A DNA stretch of 64,000 nt from Halomonas denitrificans (GCA_019800895.1 JAHVKF010000002.1:62001-126000); one strand, 5' to 3'. Counted from the stretch's first letter, positions 7,760 through 18,800 are shown. Program-made: numbers and translations. The notes: a model not told the origin generated them from the letters alone.

Positions 7760-10132
7760 ATGGCGGCCGAAGGCAAGGGCTTGATTTCCGAACTGTTCGC
7801 GCGCCGCGTGCCGCAGATCCTCGGCGTCTACATCGGCGCCTGCTGGCTGATCGTGGAGATGGGCGAATGGGCCGCCGAGCGGCTCGGAATGGCGCCGGGT
7901 CTGGTCGCCTACGTCTTCGTCCTGATGATCGCGCTGCTGCCGAGTGTGGCGGTGCTGGCCTGGAACCACGGCTCACCGGGTCGGGACCGGTCGCCGCGTT
8001 TCGAACGCGTCTTCGTCCCGGCCAACCTGGTGTTCGCCGTCATCGGCGTGGTCGCGTTCTTCGGCTACGCACCGCCGGGTGCGCCCGGATCGGCGATCGG
8101 TCCGGCCGAGAGCGCCACGGTCGAACGGACCGTGATCGACGAAACCGGCGAGCAGCAGACCTTCACCGTCGCCCGGGAAGGCTTCCATCGCAAGGTCCTG
8201 ACCTCGTTCTGGACGCTCGAGGACGACCAGGCGGCCCCGGACTGGCGCCAGTACGCCGTTGCGTGGCTGCTCGGCGTCGAGCTCAACCGGGACCCGCTGA
8301 TCTCGATGTTCACGCCCTACTCCGCCAACGTCGGACGCGCGTACGCCGAGGCCGGCTATGCCGGCGCGGTCGGCGAACCGCGCGCGCTTGCGGTCCGCCA
8401 GGCCCAGCGCATCGGCGCACGCTATCTCGTTCGAGGCGCGCTCGCCGACGGCGAGGACGGGGTGCGGCTGACGGCGCAGATCATCGATGCGACGTCGGGG
8501 TCGGTGACCGACGAGGTGGAGGCCACCGGCGCGGATGTCATCGAAGCGACCGCGCGGCTGGCCGAGCGCATCGCGCCGCGGGTCACGCCGACGGCGGCCG
8601 ACGGCGAGCAGCGCTTCACGCGCATCCCGTTGGCCGAAGCCGCTACCGCGTCGACCGAGGCGCTGCAGGCGGCGATGGAGGGCTTCAACGCGCTGCATCT
8701 CCGCACCGACTACGAAGCCGCCGAGGCGGGTCTCGGCCGCGCGCTGGAGATCGACCCGACCTTTGCCCTGGCCGCGGTCTGGCTGCACCAGATGCACCGC
8801 GCCAACAACAACCTGCCGGCGTCGATCGAAGCGCTGAACCGGGCGATGGACCTCGAGTACAAGCTCGATTCGCAGACCCGGTTCGCGATGAAGGCCAATC
8901 GCCACGCGCTGGCCGGCGACTACGCCACCGCCATGCGCGTGCTGGCGATGTGGACCGAAGTCCACCCGGACAGCTTCACGGCCTGGACCACGCTGGCCCA
9001 GAACCAGATCACCATGGGCGACGTGGAGGGGGCGGCAGAATCGCTGCGCCAGGCCCGCGCGCTGGATCCGGGCAGCGTGGACGTGCTGCGCCAGATGGCC
9101 GTCGTCGAGCAGCTGGCCGGCGACTACCGCGCGGCGGCCGATCGCCTGCGGGCCTACATCGACGAGGCCCCCGACGACGTGGCGGCGCGCATCGAACTGG
9201 GCCAGGTACTGACCCGCTCCGGCCAGGCCGACGAGGCGCTGGAGGTGTTCGATACGGCCGCCCTGTTGGCCGACGATCCGGCCATGGCGCGTTTGAATCG
9301 CGCGCTGGTGCTGTTGCGCGAGGGCCGCTTCGACGACGCGGGGACGATTCTCGATGCGCTCCAGAACAGCACGGTCGACAGTTCGATCGAGACCGAGGTG
9401 CTGAAGGTGCGGTTGGGCATGCTGGCCTCGACCGGCCGCTACACGGCGATGCTGGAGGAGCTGACGGCCAGCGAGGACCGGGTCCGCCGCACGGTGCCGC
9501 CGGCCCAGTTCTGGAACACCTGGGCGGAGTTGATGCTGAAGCACCACTACGCGTTCGAGGACTACGCGGCAGCACACGCCACGCTCGATCGCGCCGAGGA
9601 CGCGCTCGGCGAACCGTTCAATCGCTTTCTCGCCCTGGACCGCATGCAATTGCTGATCGAACAGGGGCGCCCGGTCGACGAGGTCGAGGCCCAGCTGGAA
9701 CGCCTGCGCTTTTTCGAACAGCAGTTCTCCTTCGGCGGGGTCCTGGCCATCGTCCAATGGGGCAACGCGCTGGCGGCCGCCTATGCCGGAGATACCGAGC
9801 GGGCCGTGGAGACCATGCGCGAAGCCCGCGAGCAGTTCCGCGCCTCGGGGCTGTCGCTGAACATGGAAGCGATGGAACACTTCGATCTCGCCCTGGCCGA
9901 GCTGTTGATCGCCGACGGCCAACAGGCGGAAGCGCGCCGGCTGCTCGACGACCTGCTGGAGCGCCACCCGGCCTTCGCCTCGGCGCGCTGGGAACGGCTG
10001 CAGCTGGCGGTCTCGACGGACCGCGACGCCGCCGCGCGCGAAGACCTGGACGTCCTGCTGGCGCAGTGGTCGGACGGTGATGCCGGGTTCCTGCGCCTCG
10101 AGAAGGCGCGGGCGCTGGACGCGACGCTGTAG
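7760..10132 (+). CDS. Membrane-anchored TolB-like domain plus TPR-repeat protein
   Basis: This 790-residue protein begins with a short cytosolic part, then two or three hydrophobic segments (about 18-38, 44-66, 86-105). A region at about 150-275 follows the pattern of TolB/FlgO-type N-terminal domains: an asparagine-rich ligand-like opening, then GARYLVRGAL and LTAQIIDATSGSV. The remainder (about 290-780) is helical and reads as consecutive TPR units, for example ALEIDPTFALAAVWLHQM and ARALDPGSVDVLRQM. This layout matches adenylate-cyclase-like or CadC-like proteins that have lost the DNA-binding part, and suggests a scaffold in the periplasm or at the membrane. No enzyme motif is visible. 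It is convergent with the K+ channel gene, only 8 bp apart. Confidence 0.7.
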   Translation: MAAEGKGLISELFARRVPQILGVYIGACWLIVEMGEWAAERLGMAPGLVAYVFVLMIALLPSVAVLAWNHGSPGRDRSPRFERVFVPANLVFAVIGVVAFFGYAPPGAPGSAIGPAESATVERTVIDETGEQQTFTVAREGFHRKVLTSFWTLEDDQAAPDWRQYAVAWLLGVELNRDPLISMFTPYSANVGRAYAEAGYAGAVGEPRALAVRQAQRIGARYLVRGALADGEDGVRLTAQIIDATSGSVTDEVEATGADVIEATARLAERIAPRVTPTAADGEQRFTRIPLAEAATASTEALQAAMEGFNALHLRTDYEAAEAGLGRALEIDPTFALAAVWLHQMHRANNNLPASIEALNRAMDLEYKLDSQTRFAMKANRHALAGDYATAMRVLAMWTEVHPDSFTAWTTLAQNQITMGDVEGAAESLRQARALDPGSVDVLRQMAVVEQLAGDYRAAADRLRAYIDEAPDDVAARIELGQVLTRSGQADEALEVFDTAALLADDPAMARLNRALVLLREGRFDDAGTILDALQNSTVDSSIETEVLKVRLGMLASTGRYTAMLEELTASEDRVRRTVPPAQFWNTWAELMLKHHYAFEDYAAAHATLDRAEDALGEPFNRFLALDRMQLLIEQGRPVDEVEAQLERLRFFEQQFSFGGVLAIVQWGNALAAAYAGDTERAVETMREAREQFRASGLSLNMEAMEHFDLALAELLIADGQQAEARRLLDDLLERHPAFASARWERLQLAVSTDRDAAAREDLDVLLAQWSDGDAGFLRLEKARALDATL

Positions 10133-10140
10133 CCTGCGCC

Positions 10141-11862
10141 TCAGCCCGCCTGTTCGCCCTGGTCCCGTTTCTGCTGCCGTCGACGCTGCAGCCAGTCCCA
10201 GAACCAGCCCTGCAGGATCTCCTCACCGGTCAGCGCGTAGGCCAGCGCCTGGTCGTTCTCCATCAGGTTGATCACGCGCTTCGCGACCCCGGGTCGGCCG
10301 GCCAGCAGCAGGCGATCGCCCGATCTAAGCGGCGTGGATTCGTCCGGGAAGACGAGCTGCTCGTCGTCGCGGGCAATCATCAGCACCGAGAGCGGGAGCC
10401 GGCGCTCGCGGTTGCCGGGGTCGCGCAACAGCACGCCCACGGGAACCGGTCGGTCGTCGGCCAGCACCCGCGCCACGGCCGGTGCGCGGCGTGCACTGAT
10501 CCGCCCGGCGGAGATTTCGGGCGGAGCCTGGGTCCCGTGACAGCTCAGGGTTTCCAGGACGGCGCGCGCGAAGCCGTCGTCGGCCTCCAGCAGGTGGTCC
10601 AGGAAGTCGCCCATCAGCGACGAGCGGATCCGGCTGAGGATGGTGCCGGCCACCACGGTGCTGGGCTGGCCGATGAAGTCCGGAGCGGCGGCGCGGAACA
10701 GCTCGTGGGTCGAGAGTCCGTTCTCGAGCGCGCCGAGGAACAGGTCCTCGTTGAGGGCACGCGCGGTCACGATGATCGACAGGTTGTCCGTGTCGTCCGA
10801 CGTGGTCGCAAGGATGCCGACCGCATCCTCGATGCCGGCGTCCTGCAGGTCCTCGGCCTGGGTGCCGACCGCGTCGACGAAACCCGGCGGCGGATCCTGC
10901 GCATCGGGCGCGATCACCGTGACCTCCATCGCCAGATCCCGAAGTGCGGCGTGCATCGCCCGGCCGGTCCGGCCGAAGCCGCACAGGATCCACCGACCGG
11001 CCGGCGGGTGGCGCGTATCGGGAATCCTGGCCCACGGACCCGACGCCAGCCAGTGGTACAGGCGGAACGCATGGGGACGTTCGATGGCGAGCTTCATGCG
11101 CCGGACGAACTCGGTCACCGGCTTGATCACGTGATCGGTTTCGAAGGACCGCATGTTGTTCGCGGTCTCCTCGAGGTCGGCACGGGCATGCACCGCCGCC
11201 TTGTGATTGAGGAGCTTGGCGGAAATCGCCACCCTGAGGTTGGCGCCGTCGTCGCCGGTCACCGCGAGCACCCCGACGCACCAGCGGCTGCGGATGCCGG
11301 CCTCCACCAGGTGGTCCGGCTGCCGGGCATCGGAATGGAACGGAATGACCTCGGCGACGAACTCCTCGATCGACAGCCGCTCGACCTTCTCGGCCTGGTG
11401 CTCGATGACGACGACCGGATGGCCCTGGTCGGTCAGGGCGCGGGTCAGCATCCGGCCCGTGTCGCCGTAGCCGCAGACCAGGTAGAAGGGCTCGTCCAGG
11501 CCGCGCACCGAGCGCTTGCGCTGGGAATGCTTCAGCGCGCGGGAATAGGCCGGGTCCTGGAGCAGCGACACGATCGATCCGATCGAGAACAGCCACGCGA
11601 TCACGGTCACGTAGATGCTGACGATCGTCCACATGCGCTGCGCCGGCGAGAAGTCGTAGGGCACCTCGCCGAAGCCGATCGTGCTGCCGGTGTAGCTGAC
11701 GACGTAGAAGGCCTCGAACAGCGACATGCGCCACGGGTTGCCCTGGTCGTCGACCCCCGGAATCAGGGTGAAGCCGACGGTCGCCAGCGAGTAGGCCGAG
11801 ATCAGCACGATCAACGGCACCCGCATGCGCCGCAGGAACAGGAACAGGAAGGACTCGTTCAT
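10141..11862 (-). CDS. Potassium channel with two RCK (TrkA-N) domains
   Basis: The 573-residue product has two transmembrane helices (about 15-35 and 77-100) flanking a K+ selectivity filter TIGFG (residues 61-65). Two cytosolic Rossmann RCK domains follow, with nucleotide-binding starts VCGYGDTGRM (near 129) and LCGFGRTGRA (near 303), and a TrkA-C-like segment near 490-545. This is the Kch/MthK-type architecture: a tetrameric channel gated by ligands at the RCK ring. It lies 19 bp downstream of a small membrane protein gene on the same strand, so the two are probably one operon. Confidence 0.9.
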   Translation of the reverse strand: MNESFLFLFLRRMRVPLIVLISAYSLATVGFTLIPGVDDQGNPWRMSLFEAFYVVSYTGSTIGFGEVPYDFSPAQRMWTIVSIYVTVIAWLFSIGSIVSLLQDPAYSRALKHSQRKRSVRGLDEPFYLVCGYGDTGRMLTRALTDQGHPVVVIEHQAEKVERLSIEEFVAEVIPFHSDARQPDHLVEAGIRSRWCVGVLAVTGDDGANLRVAISAKLLNHKAAVHARADLEETANNMRSFETDHVIKPVTEFVRRMKLAIERPHAFRLYHWLASGPWARIPDTRHPPAGRWILCGFGRTGRAMHAALRDLAMEVTVIAPDAQDPPPGFVDAVGTQAEDLQDAGIEDAVGILATTSDDTDNLSIIVTARALNEDLFLGALENGLSTHELFRAAAPDFIGQPSTVVAGTILSRIRSSLMGDFLDHLLEADDGFARAVLETLSCHGTQAPPEISAGRISARRAPAVARVLADDRPVPVGVLLRDPGNRERRLPLSVLMIARDDEQLVFPDESTPLRSGDRLLLAGRPGVAKRVINLMENDQALAYALTGEEILQGWFWDWLQRRRQQKRDQGEQAG

Positions 11863-11881
11863 CGCGGACCGGGCGGCGGCT

Positions 11882-12265
11882 TCAGCGCGCCATGCCCGCG
11901 GTCTCGAGCGTCAGCAATACCACCGAAAGCAGGTTGGCCAGCAGGGCGCCGCCCGACAGGGAAACGATCGACGCCATGACGGCCGGAGTCAGCCCATCGG
12001 CGGTCATGTGGGCCGCGATCGCCCAGACCAGTGCCGCGACGATCAGCTGCAGGGTGGCGACCAGGCTCGACGCGAGCAGCACCGCCCCCATGTGCGATCG
12101 CTCGCCGAACTTCAGCACCGTGGCGATCACGCCCACGATCAGCGCCGCGAAGAGTTCGTAGACGTTGTGATGGTCGGGGTTGTCGATGTCGCCGAGGAAG
12201 AACCCGAAGTTCAGGGTCAGGGCCAGCAACACGAAGAAACCGAAGACGACCTTGCTCATGTTCAT
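11882..12265 (-). CDS. Small four-helix membrane protein, DUF6394-like
   Basis: The 127-residue product has four hydrophobic segments and conserved-looking polar elements FFLGDIDNPDHHNVYELF (about 22-39) and LKFGERSHMG. From memory this matches DUF6394 proteins, which are found beside potassium channel genes; that association should be checked. AGGAG lies eight bases before ATG 12265; a second in-frame ATG (M3) follows. It is the first gene of a likely operon with the channel gene, 19 bp downstream, so an accessory role in K+ transport is plausible but inferred. Confidence 0.75.
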   Translation of the reverse strand: MNMSKVVFGFFVLLALTLNFGFFLGDIDNPDHHNVYELFAALIVGVIATVLKFGERSHMGAVLLASSLVATLQLIVAALVWAIAAHMTADGLTPAVMASIVSLSGGALLANLLSVVLLTLETAGMAR

Positions 12266-12326
12266 CGAGCGATCTCCTGCACGCGAGTTCGGGCGTCATT
12301 ATGCACGGCCCGTGCGTGGCGAGCGT

Positions 12327-12503
12327 TCAATCGGGCCGAGGCAGGTCGCTGTCCTCGCCGGTCTCTTCGATGACTACGGCTTCGCCGGGAGGGCCGATGG
12401 ATCGCTCGATGAGAACGCCGATGACGATGCCCCCCGCCACCACGGCGGTTGCGAATGCCAGCGCGCGAACGACATCGAGGAGGGTTTCGTTGCGTCGGGC
12501 CAT
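12327..12503 (-). CDS. Small single-pass membrane protein, function unknown
   Basis: The 58-residue product has one hydrophobic helix (about 12-33, VRALAFATAVVAGGIVIGVL) and an acidic, proline-ending tail. Start ATG 12503; GTG 12509 is two codons upstream. It lies between the K+ channel operon and the propeller-GGDEF gene with small gaps on both sides. No family is recognised and the size makes the call tentative. Confidence 0.45.
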   Translation of the reverse strand: MARRNETLLDVVRALAFATAVVAGGIVIGVLIERSIGPPGEAVVIEETGEDSDLPRPD

Positions 12504-12630
12504 CGTCACTTCGGTGCGCTCGTCGGGTACGGGTCACTGGCCAGCGGCCGTCGCGGACCGCAATGGATGCCTGCGAGGATAGCAGAGCGCTTCGGCGGTT
12601 CGCGCGTGGTTTCCCGGCAGGGGCGCGCGG

Positions 12631-15600
12631 TCAGGTTTCGCTCCAGCGATGCACGCACCAGTGCTCGTCGTCGAGCGCGGCCAGGGCTTCCCGCGTGGCT
12701 TCGACGCTGCCGGTGTCGAGCACCCGGCGCTGGACCTCTTCGGATGCCAGGCTGATCCAGCCGTCCCGCCCGGACCGCTTCATCCGGTACAGGCTCGCAT
12801 CCGCGATTTCCAGCGCGGCTTCCCAGTCGGCCGTGGCTTCATCGCCCATCGGCAGTGTCGACAGTCCGATCGAACAGGTCAGGTGGATCGTCGACCCGTC
12901 GGGCAGCTCGAAGGGGTGATCGTGCAGTGCATCCAGCAGCCGCGTTGCGAGCTGCTGCTGGCTGTCGAGCGTCGCGATCGGCGAGACCACGAGAAACTCC
13001 TCGCCGCCCCACCGGATGCAATAGTCCGAACTGCGGACCACCGTCTGGAGCAGGTCGGCGAACTCCACGAGCACCGCGTCGCCGGCCGAGTGACCGTGCT
13101 CGTCGTTGACCTGCTTGAAGCGGTCGAGGTCGAGCAGTGCGACGCCGGCAGCGCGGGACCGGCCGTCTTCGCGCATGCGGCGCTGGAGATAGGCGATGTG
13201 ACGCGGCAGCTGGTGGGCGATGAAGCGCCGGTTCTTCAGTCCCGTCAGCGCGTCGGACTCGCTCAGTTCTTCCAGCCTCCGATTGCTCGCATCGAGCTGT
13301 TCATTGGCGCGCCGCAGTTCGTCGGTTCGAGACGCCACGATCTGTTCGAGCTGTTTCTGGCGGCGCCGAAGGATCCGGGTTCGTGCCCAGTAGGCGGCCC
13401 AGAGCGCGACCAGTACGACCACGGCGACGAGTCCGCGGAACCACGCCTCTTCGTGCACGTAGGGCGGAACGACCAGCGTTAGCGAAGCCGGCTCGGGGCT
13501 CCAGACCCCGGCGTTGTTGGTCGCCATCACTTCGAACACGTAGTCGCCGGGCGGCAGGTTGGTGTAGTTGGCCGAGCGGGTCTCCGTGACCTCTCGCCAG
13601 TCGTCGTCGAAGCCGTCCAGGCGAACCCGGAACCGCATGCTGTCGGGGTCGCGAAAACTCAGTGCGGTGAAGCGGAACCGCACATCGCGCTCGCCCAGCG
13701 GCAGGCTCACGGACGCACCCACCGAATCGTACTGCCGGGTGCGCGTTTCGATGCGCGTGATGTGGACCTCGGGCGGCGTCCGGTTGGGCTCGATCCGGCC
13801 CAGCGGAACTTCGATCATCCCGTCGAGCGTCGGCAACCAGAGGCGGTTGTCGATCAACACGCCCTTGGCGGTCCCGGCGCCGTTGCAGCAGCGCGAGTTC
13901 TGCGCACCGGCGTGGCGGCTTCCGTTGGACAGCACCATCGAACCGGAGGTCAACGGTGCGTCGCCGGCCGCGAACAGCTCGTCCAGGCGGATCCGGAACA
14001 GGCCCTCGTGGCTCGTGCCCCACAGCCAGCCGTCATCGACGACGAGGTAGAACGCGGTGTCCGACGGCAGCCCGCGCGACGGCGGCACGTGGCGCCAGGC
14101 GCGGTCGCTCCCGCGGACCAGCAGGCCCTGCTTCAGCGTGCCCGCGATGATCCTTCCTTCACCGACGTCGGCGAGCACCGTGAAGAAGGCACTCTCGGCG
14201 ACCGGGGGACCGTCGACCGGTCGCGCGCCGGCGTCGTCGAGCCAGAAGAGGCCCCGCTCCGTCGCCGCCCAGAGACCGTCGTCCTCGGCCAACGTGTAGC
14301 GCACGCTGAGTCGGTCGAGCGGTTCGATCGGCGGGAGGGCGTGCGGACGGAGATCCCGGAGATGGAACAGGCCCTGCTCCGTGCCGACCCAGACCCTACC
14401 CGGCGACGGTTCGCGCAGGCTGTAGACCGTTCCGGTCGCGGGAAAGCCATCGACCGGTCGTGCGCCTTCCGGAGTCAGCACCGCCAGGCCGGCCTCGGTT
14501 CCGATCAGCAGATCGCCGCGCGCGGTCTCCAGCAGTGTGTAACTCGAAGGGTTCGGCAAGTCGCCCTCGTCGACGACGGTTCGGAAGCGCCCGTGTTCGA
14601 ACCGGTCGACGCCGGTCTTCATTCCGATCCAGAGACCGCCGCCTCGAGCCGGCGCCATGGACCAGACGAAGGTGTCGCTGAGCCCCTCGCCCTGGCTCCA
14701 CTGGTTGTACCAGCCCGGCCAGGCGCGATACAGGCCGTTGGTCGCGCTCCCCATCCAGACATTGCCCTCGTGGTCCTCGGCCAGCGCCAGGATCCACGGG
14801 AACCAACCGAGTTCGGCCTCGCCGATCACGTCCCATCGGTCGCCGTCGAGCCGCCGCAGCATGCGGCCGTAGGTGCTGATCCACAGCGTGTCGTGGCGAT
14901 CGACGTAGAGCCGCGACCCGCCCGGCAGCGGTGCGCCGTCCGGCCCGGTCGCGGCCTCGAAGCGACCCTCCGAGAAGGTCAGCGTCGCCTGGTCGGTCAT
15001 CACCCAGAGGCGGTCGCGATGCCAGGCCAGCGATTCGATCGGCTGGTCGACGTAGGCCGGCGGCAGCGGCCAGGTCTCGACCGCGGACCCATCGATGATC
15101 CGGACCAGCAGGCCCTGGCCGCCTGCGTACAGGTCCTTGCCGGCCGCGGCGACGCTGCGGACCTGGACGCGCGGAAGCAGGTGGCGCGCTTGCCCGTCCT
15201 TGTCGAGCAACGGCAAGCCGGGCGCGGCGGCGGCAACGCTGCCGTCGGCGAGCTCGGCGAACCCGTACACCGGCCCGTCGAAGTCCGGTCCGAGGTCGTG
15301 GAACCGGTCGTCTTCGAAAACGCTGACGCCGTTGTGGGTCCCGATCCACAACCGGTCACTCGAGTCCAGGAACAAGGCGTGGGTGTAATTGCCCGCAAGG
15401 CCGGGCGTGGACCCGGTCACGAAGGTCTCGTAGCGCACCCCGTCGAAGCGGGCCAGGCCGACCTGCGTACCGACCCAGAGATAGCCGTCCGGCCCCTGCT
15501 CCAGCGCACTGACGTGACTCTGCGGCAGTCCGTCCTGGATCGACCAGCTGCGCGTTTCCCAGAAGCGGAACGGCTTGTCGTACTGCGCCTGGGCGACGTC

Positions 15601-15693
15601 GCCGACGACCGCAAGCAGGCACGCGGTCCACAGGCCTCGCCAGCCGGCAGGCAGCATCCAGCGGATGAACGATCGGGGTGCGGCAGTCACCAT
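12631..15693 (-). CDS. Periplasmic beta-propeller (Reg_prop/Y_Y_Y) sensor with GGDEF output
   Basis: This 1020-residue membrane protein has a signal peptide (1-36, ends VAQAQ). A long periplasmic region (about 45-660) is built from two-component-regulator propeller repeats, seen as GYLWVGTQVGLARFDG, DRLWIGTHNGVSVFE and GRVWVGTEQGLFHL. A Y_Y_Y domain (about 668-740), a TM helix (about 750-770) and a coiled coil follow. The GGDEF domain carries GGEEF at 896-900 with an RxxD inhibitory site (RSSD) five residues before. It should be an active diguanylate cyclase driven by a periplasmic ligand. In hybrid two-component systems of Bacteroidetes the same sensor drives a histidine kinase. It is monocistronic, 137 bp downstream of the VWA gene on the same strand. 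Confidence 0.9.
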   Translation of the reverse strand: MVTAAPRSFIRWMLPAGWRGLWTACLLAVVGDVAQAQYDKPFRFWETRSWSIQDGLPQSHVSALEQGPDGYLWVGTQVGLARFDGVRYETFVTGSTPGLAGNYTHALFLDSSDRLWIGTHNGVSVFEDDRFHDLGPDFDGPVYGFAELADGSVAAAAPGLPLLDKDGQARHLLPRVQVRSVAAAGKDLYAGGQGLLVRIIDGSAVETWPLPPAYVDQPIESLAWHRDRLWVMTDQATLTFSEGRFEAATGPDGAPLPGGSRLYVDRHDTLWISTYGRMLRRLDGDRWDVIGEAELGWFPWILALAEDHEGNVWMGSATNGLYRAWPGWYNQWSQGEGLSDTFVWSMAPARGGGLWIGMKTGVDRFEHGRFRTVVDEGDLPNPSSYTLLETARGDLLIGTEAGLAVLTPEGARPVDGFPATGTVYSLREPSPGRVWVGTEQGLFHLRDLRPHALPPIEPLDRLSVRYTLAEDDGLWAATERGLFWLDDAGARPVDGPPVAESAFFTVLADVGEGRIIAGTLKQGLLVRGSDRAWRHVPPSRGLPSDTAFYLVVDDGWLWGTSHEGLFRIRLDELFAAGDAPLTSGSMVLSNGSRHAGAQNSRCCNGAGTAKGVLIDNRLWLPTLDGMIEVPLGRIEPNRTPPEVHITRIETRTRQYDSVGASVSLPLGERDVRFRFTALSFRDPDSMRFRVRLDGFDDDWREVTETRSANYTNLPPGDYVFEVMATNNAGVWSPEPASLTLVVPPYVHEEAWFRGLVAVVVLVALWAAYWARTRILRRRQKQLEQIVASRTDELRRANEQLDASNRRLEELSESDALTGLKNRRFIAHQLPRHIAYLQRRMREDGRSRAAGVALLDLDRFKQVNDEHGHSAGDAVLVEFADLLQTVVRSSDYCIRWGGEEFLVVSPIATLDSQQQLATRLLDALHDHPFELPDGSTIHLTCSIGLSTLPMGDEATADWEAALEIADASLYRMKRSGRDGWISLASEEVQRRVLDTGSVEATREALAALDDEHWCVHRWSET

Positions 15694-15741
15694 CCAGTCG
15701 CGATGAAACGGTCGTGTCGAGCGTGACAGTACCAGAATGAA

Positions 15742-15761
15742 CCGGCGCTGCGAAGCGCCGG
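15742..15761. terminator. Hairpin after the VWA gene, weak terminator candidate
   Basis: CCGGCGCT and AGCGCCGG form a perfect 8-bp stem around the tetraloop GCGA. It lies 70 bp past the VWA stop on the minus strand and before the propeller-GGDEF start. Only TTCATTCT follows on that strand, not a T-run. Confidence 0.4.
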
Positions 15762-15830
15762 CGACAAGGGTTCGCGACCTGCACCGGGCCTTTTGTTGCA
15801 GGGATGTGACGCCGATCGCGCGTCCCGCGA

Positions 15831-18800
15831 TCAGTCGTCCAGCGATACCACGCGTTCGTCGCCCGGCGCCAGCTGCAGGTCGCGCACCCAGCGATCGGTC
15901 GCCGCGCGGATACGCACGCTGTACTCCCCCGCCGGCACTTCGACCGGTGCTTCACCGACGAACCCGCGGGCGACCACGTCGCCGGACGCATCGACGACGT
16001 CGAAGGGGATTTGCAACGACTGCTGCAGTGCGTCGTCCAGCGCTTCGGCCTCGTCGGCGTCGAGGTACTCCCCGCCGCCGAGCTCGGCCCAGGACCGGAA
16101 CTCGTTCTTCAGCGCCTCGTCGTCGATGGCGAAGCCGACGATGTTGACGCGCACGTCGACCCCCTGCTCGCCCAGCGCCTCGATCGCCGCGGCCGGATCG
16201 CCGTCGCAGGTTTCCTCGCCGTCGGTCAACAGGATCACGAGACGGCGGCCTTCCGCATCGGCCAGGTCGGATGCGACCGCGGCCAGGGAATCGGCGATCG
16301 GCGTACGGGCCAGGTTGATCGCCTGGATGCTCGCCACCGTGTCGAGGAACGCGGCCTTGTCCAGCGGCGCCAGCGGGACCTCCAGGTCGGTCCGGCAGCT
16401 GCCGGCCTCGCGATGGCCGTATACGCGAAGCGCCAGCGGTATGCCGTCCGGCAGCGCGTTCTGAACCGTGTCCCGGATCGCGGCCCTGGCGATCTCGATC
16501 CGGCGCATACCGTTCATTCGCTTCAGCATGCTGCCGGACGCGTCGAGGATGATCCCCACCGCGCCGCGCGCCTCGGGCGCGATGCCGGCCTCGCCGGCCT
16601 CGACCGCGATCGTTGCCGGCGACGGGTCCTCGACCGTCTCGAAGGCCACCTCGACCTCGAAATCGACCGGCCGCTTCAACCAGGCCACCGCGCGATCGAA
16701 GCCGCGGCTCAGCGCACCGAGCCCGGTGATGTACTCGAAGTGACCGCCGCGGACCCGGGCCCAGTCCTGCATCAGGTCGAGTTCGACATCCGGCTTGCTG
16801 CTGAACGCACCCTCGGAGGTCAGCTTCATCGCGAACACCTGCGGCCGACCTTCGCGCAACGCCGGCCACAGCGCGGCCGAGGTGCTGGTCGCCGCGTCGG
16901 TCAGCAGCAGCACGGCCTTCTTGCCGGGTCGACCTACCATCTCGCGCGCCGCGACCGCCAGCGTGCCCTCGGCGTCGCTGGAACTGGTTTCCTGCGGGTT
17001 CGCGGCCAGCATGCGCATCAGCGGGTACGGGTGTCCCTGCCAGTTGTCGAGCAGCGGGGCGCCCAGACCGAAGGGCAGCAGGTTGACCTCGTCGCGGCCG
17101 GGCTTGATCGTCTCGGCGTAGGTCAGCAGTGCGTTGGTGATCGTCGGCAGCCAGGCCGCCACGCTGCCGGACGTGTCCCAGCTGAAGATCACCGAGCGCG
17201 GCGGTTCGCGGACCTCGAGAAAATACTCGGCACCCGGCTCGATCCAGGCCTCCCAGCGCGCCTCGACGCCGTCATTGTCCAATGGGTACAGCGCCACGTC
17301 GTCGCCGGCCACGTCGATCAGGCGCGGCGCGCCCTCGATCGTCGGCCGGCCGGTCAGGGTCAGCTCCAGGCGATTCTCCGTGCCGGTCGAGGCCAGGCGG
17401 TACCACGACGCGTACTCGTCGAGCAGGGCCCGCCCGGGTTCCGGCGACCCCGGCTGCAGGCGGACTGCGGTGGCCCGCGAATCGTTGTCCGGCCGGGTCG
17501 CCACCGCCGGCGGCTGCGGCGGATCGGCGGCCTCGAAGGGGCCGACATGTGCATAGTGCCCCCACTCGCCCAGCACGCTTTCGCCCGGCGCTTCGAACAC
17601 GCGGATGCGGTCCGGGTACCTGACCGAGCGCGATCCCTCGGGCACGTCGAACTCGAACTTGACGTAGCGCGCCCAGCGCGGCGCGTCGAAGGAGAGCTCG
17701 ACCGGCTGGTCCGCCAGCTCGGCCTCGGCGCCTTCGACCGCGGTCCACGGCCCCAGCGGCGAGCTGGTGGCCACGGCCACCCGGACCGCGACCGGATTGG
17801 TGCCGCCAGACACCTCCGCGGCCATCGGCTCGATGGCCACGGCTTCGATGCGTGCGATGCGTGCGTGCTCGAAGCCCACGACCACCGTGGCGACCTCCGC
17901 GCTCCGCATCGGCGGCGCTGGCGATTCGTCGTCGGAGGCGAACAGGTGGCGCTCGCCGCCGCTGGCCCGGACCCAGGGGTCGGCCCAGACCAGGTGGCCG
18001 CCGTTGACCGGGTCGGCCAGGTCGTAGGGCGCGCCCGGCGGATGCCAGTCGTCGGCGGCGATGACCTTGAACTCGCCGAGCTTGAGTTGCTGCAGCTGGC
18101 GCGTGTCGCCGAGGCTGCCGGTGATCGGGATCAAGCGCGCGTAGCGGGCCGGCACGGGTGAATCGAGGACGAAGGCCTGCTCGGCGTTCTGCGCGGCGAG
18201 CTCGCCGCGCAGCACCGGTTCGAAGACCTGGCCGTCGAGCGACAGCGCGATCTCGAACTCGCGCAGGATCCGGTTCGGGTGGATGGTCGAGGTCGGGTCG
18301 AGCAGGAAGCCCTGCACCGGGACCGGCGCCTCGCCGGCCAGGCGCACGGTCGGCTGCTGGTGCGAGTCCGGACCGTGGGCGCCGGTGCGGATCGAGGTCT
18401 CGGTCCAGCGCCCGTAGCGGGTCAGGCCGTCGAACAGGGGATGGAAGTCGTCGAGATCGTCGTCGTCGATGTTCGGGCTGGCCACGACCTCCGCGCCGAA
18501 GCGGAGCGCGGCGGCATTGAACCCGCCGCGCAGCGGCTCGTCCAGGTCCCAGTGGAACGCAGGGGCCACGGCCGCCGCGTCGAGGTCGGTCTGCACGGTC
18601 GCGATCGCACCGGCGCTGGCGATCCCGTCGAAAGCCCGCACGGACACCTGCACATCGGGGCGCTCGACCGCGTCGGGTGCGATCCCCAGGATGACAGGAA
18701 GCTCGGTCGACTCGCCCGCTTCGAGGCGAATCGAGGCCGGCAGCCCGGACAGCGTCCATTGCCGTGCGGTGACGTGATGAGCCAGCCGGAAGGTCGCGGC

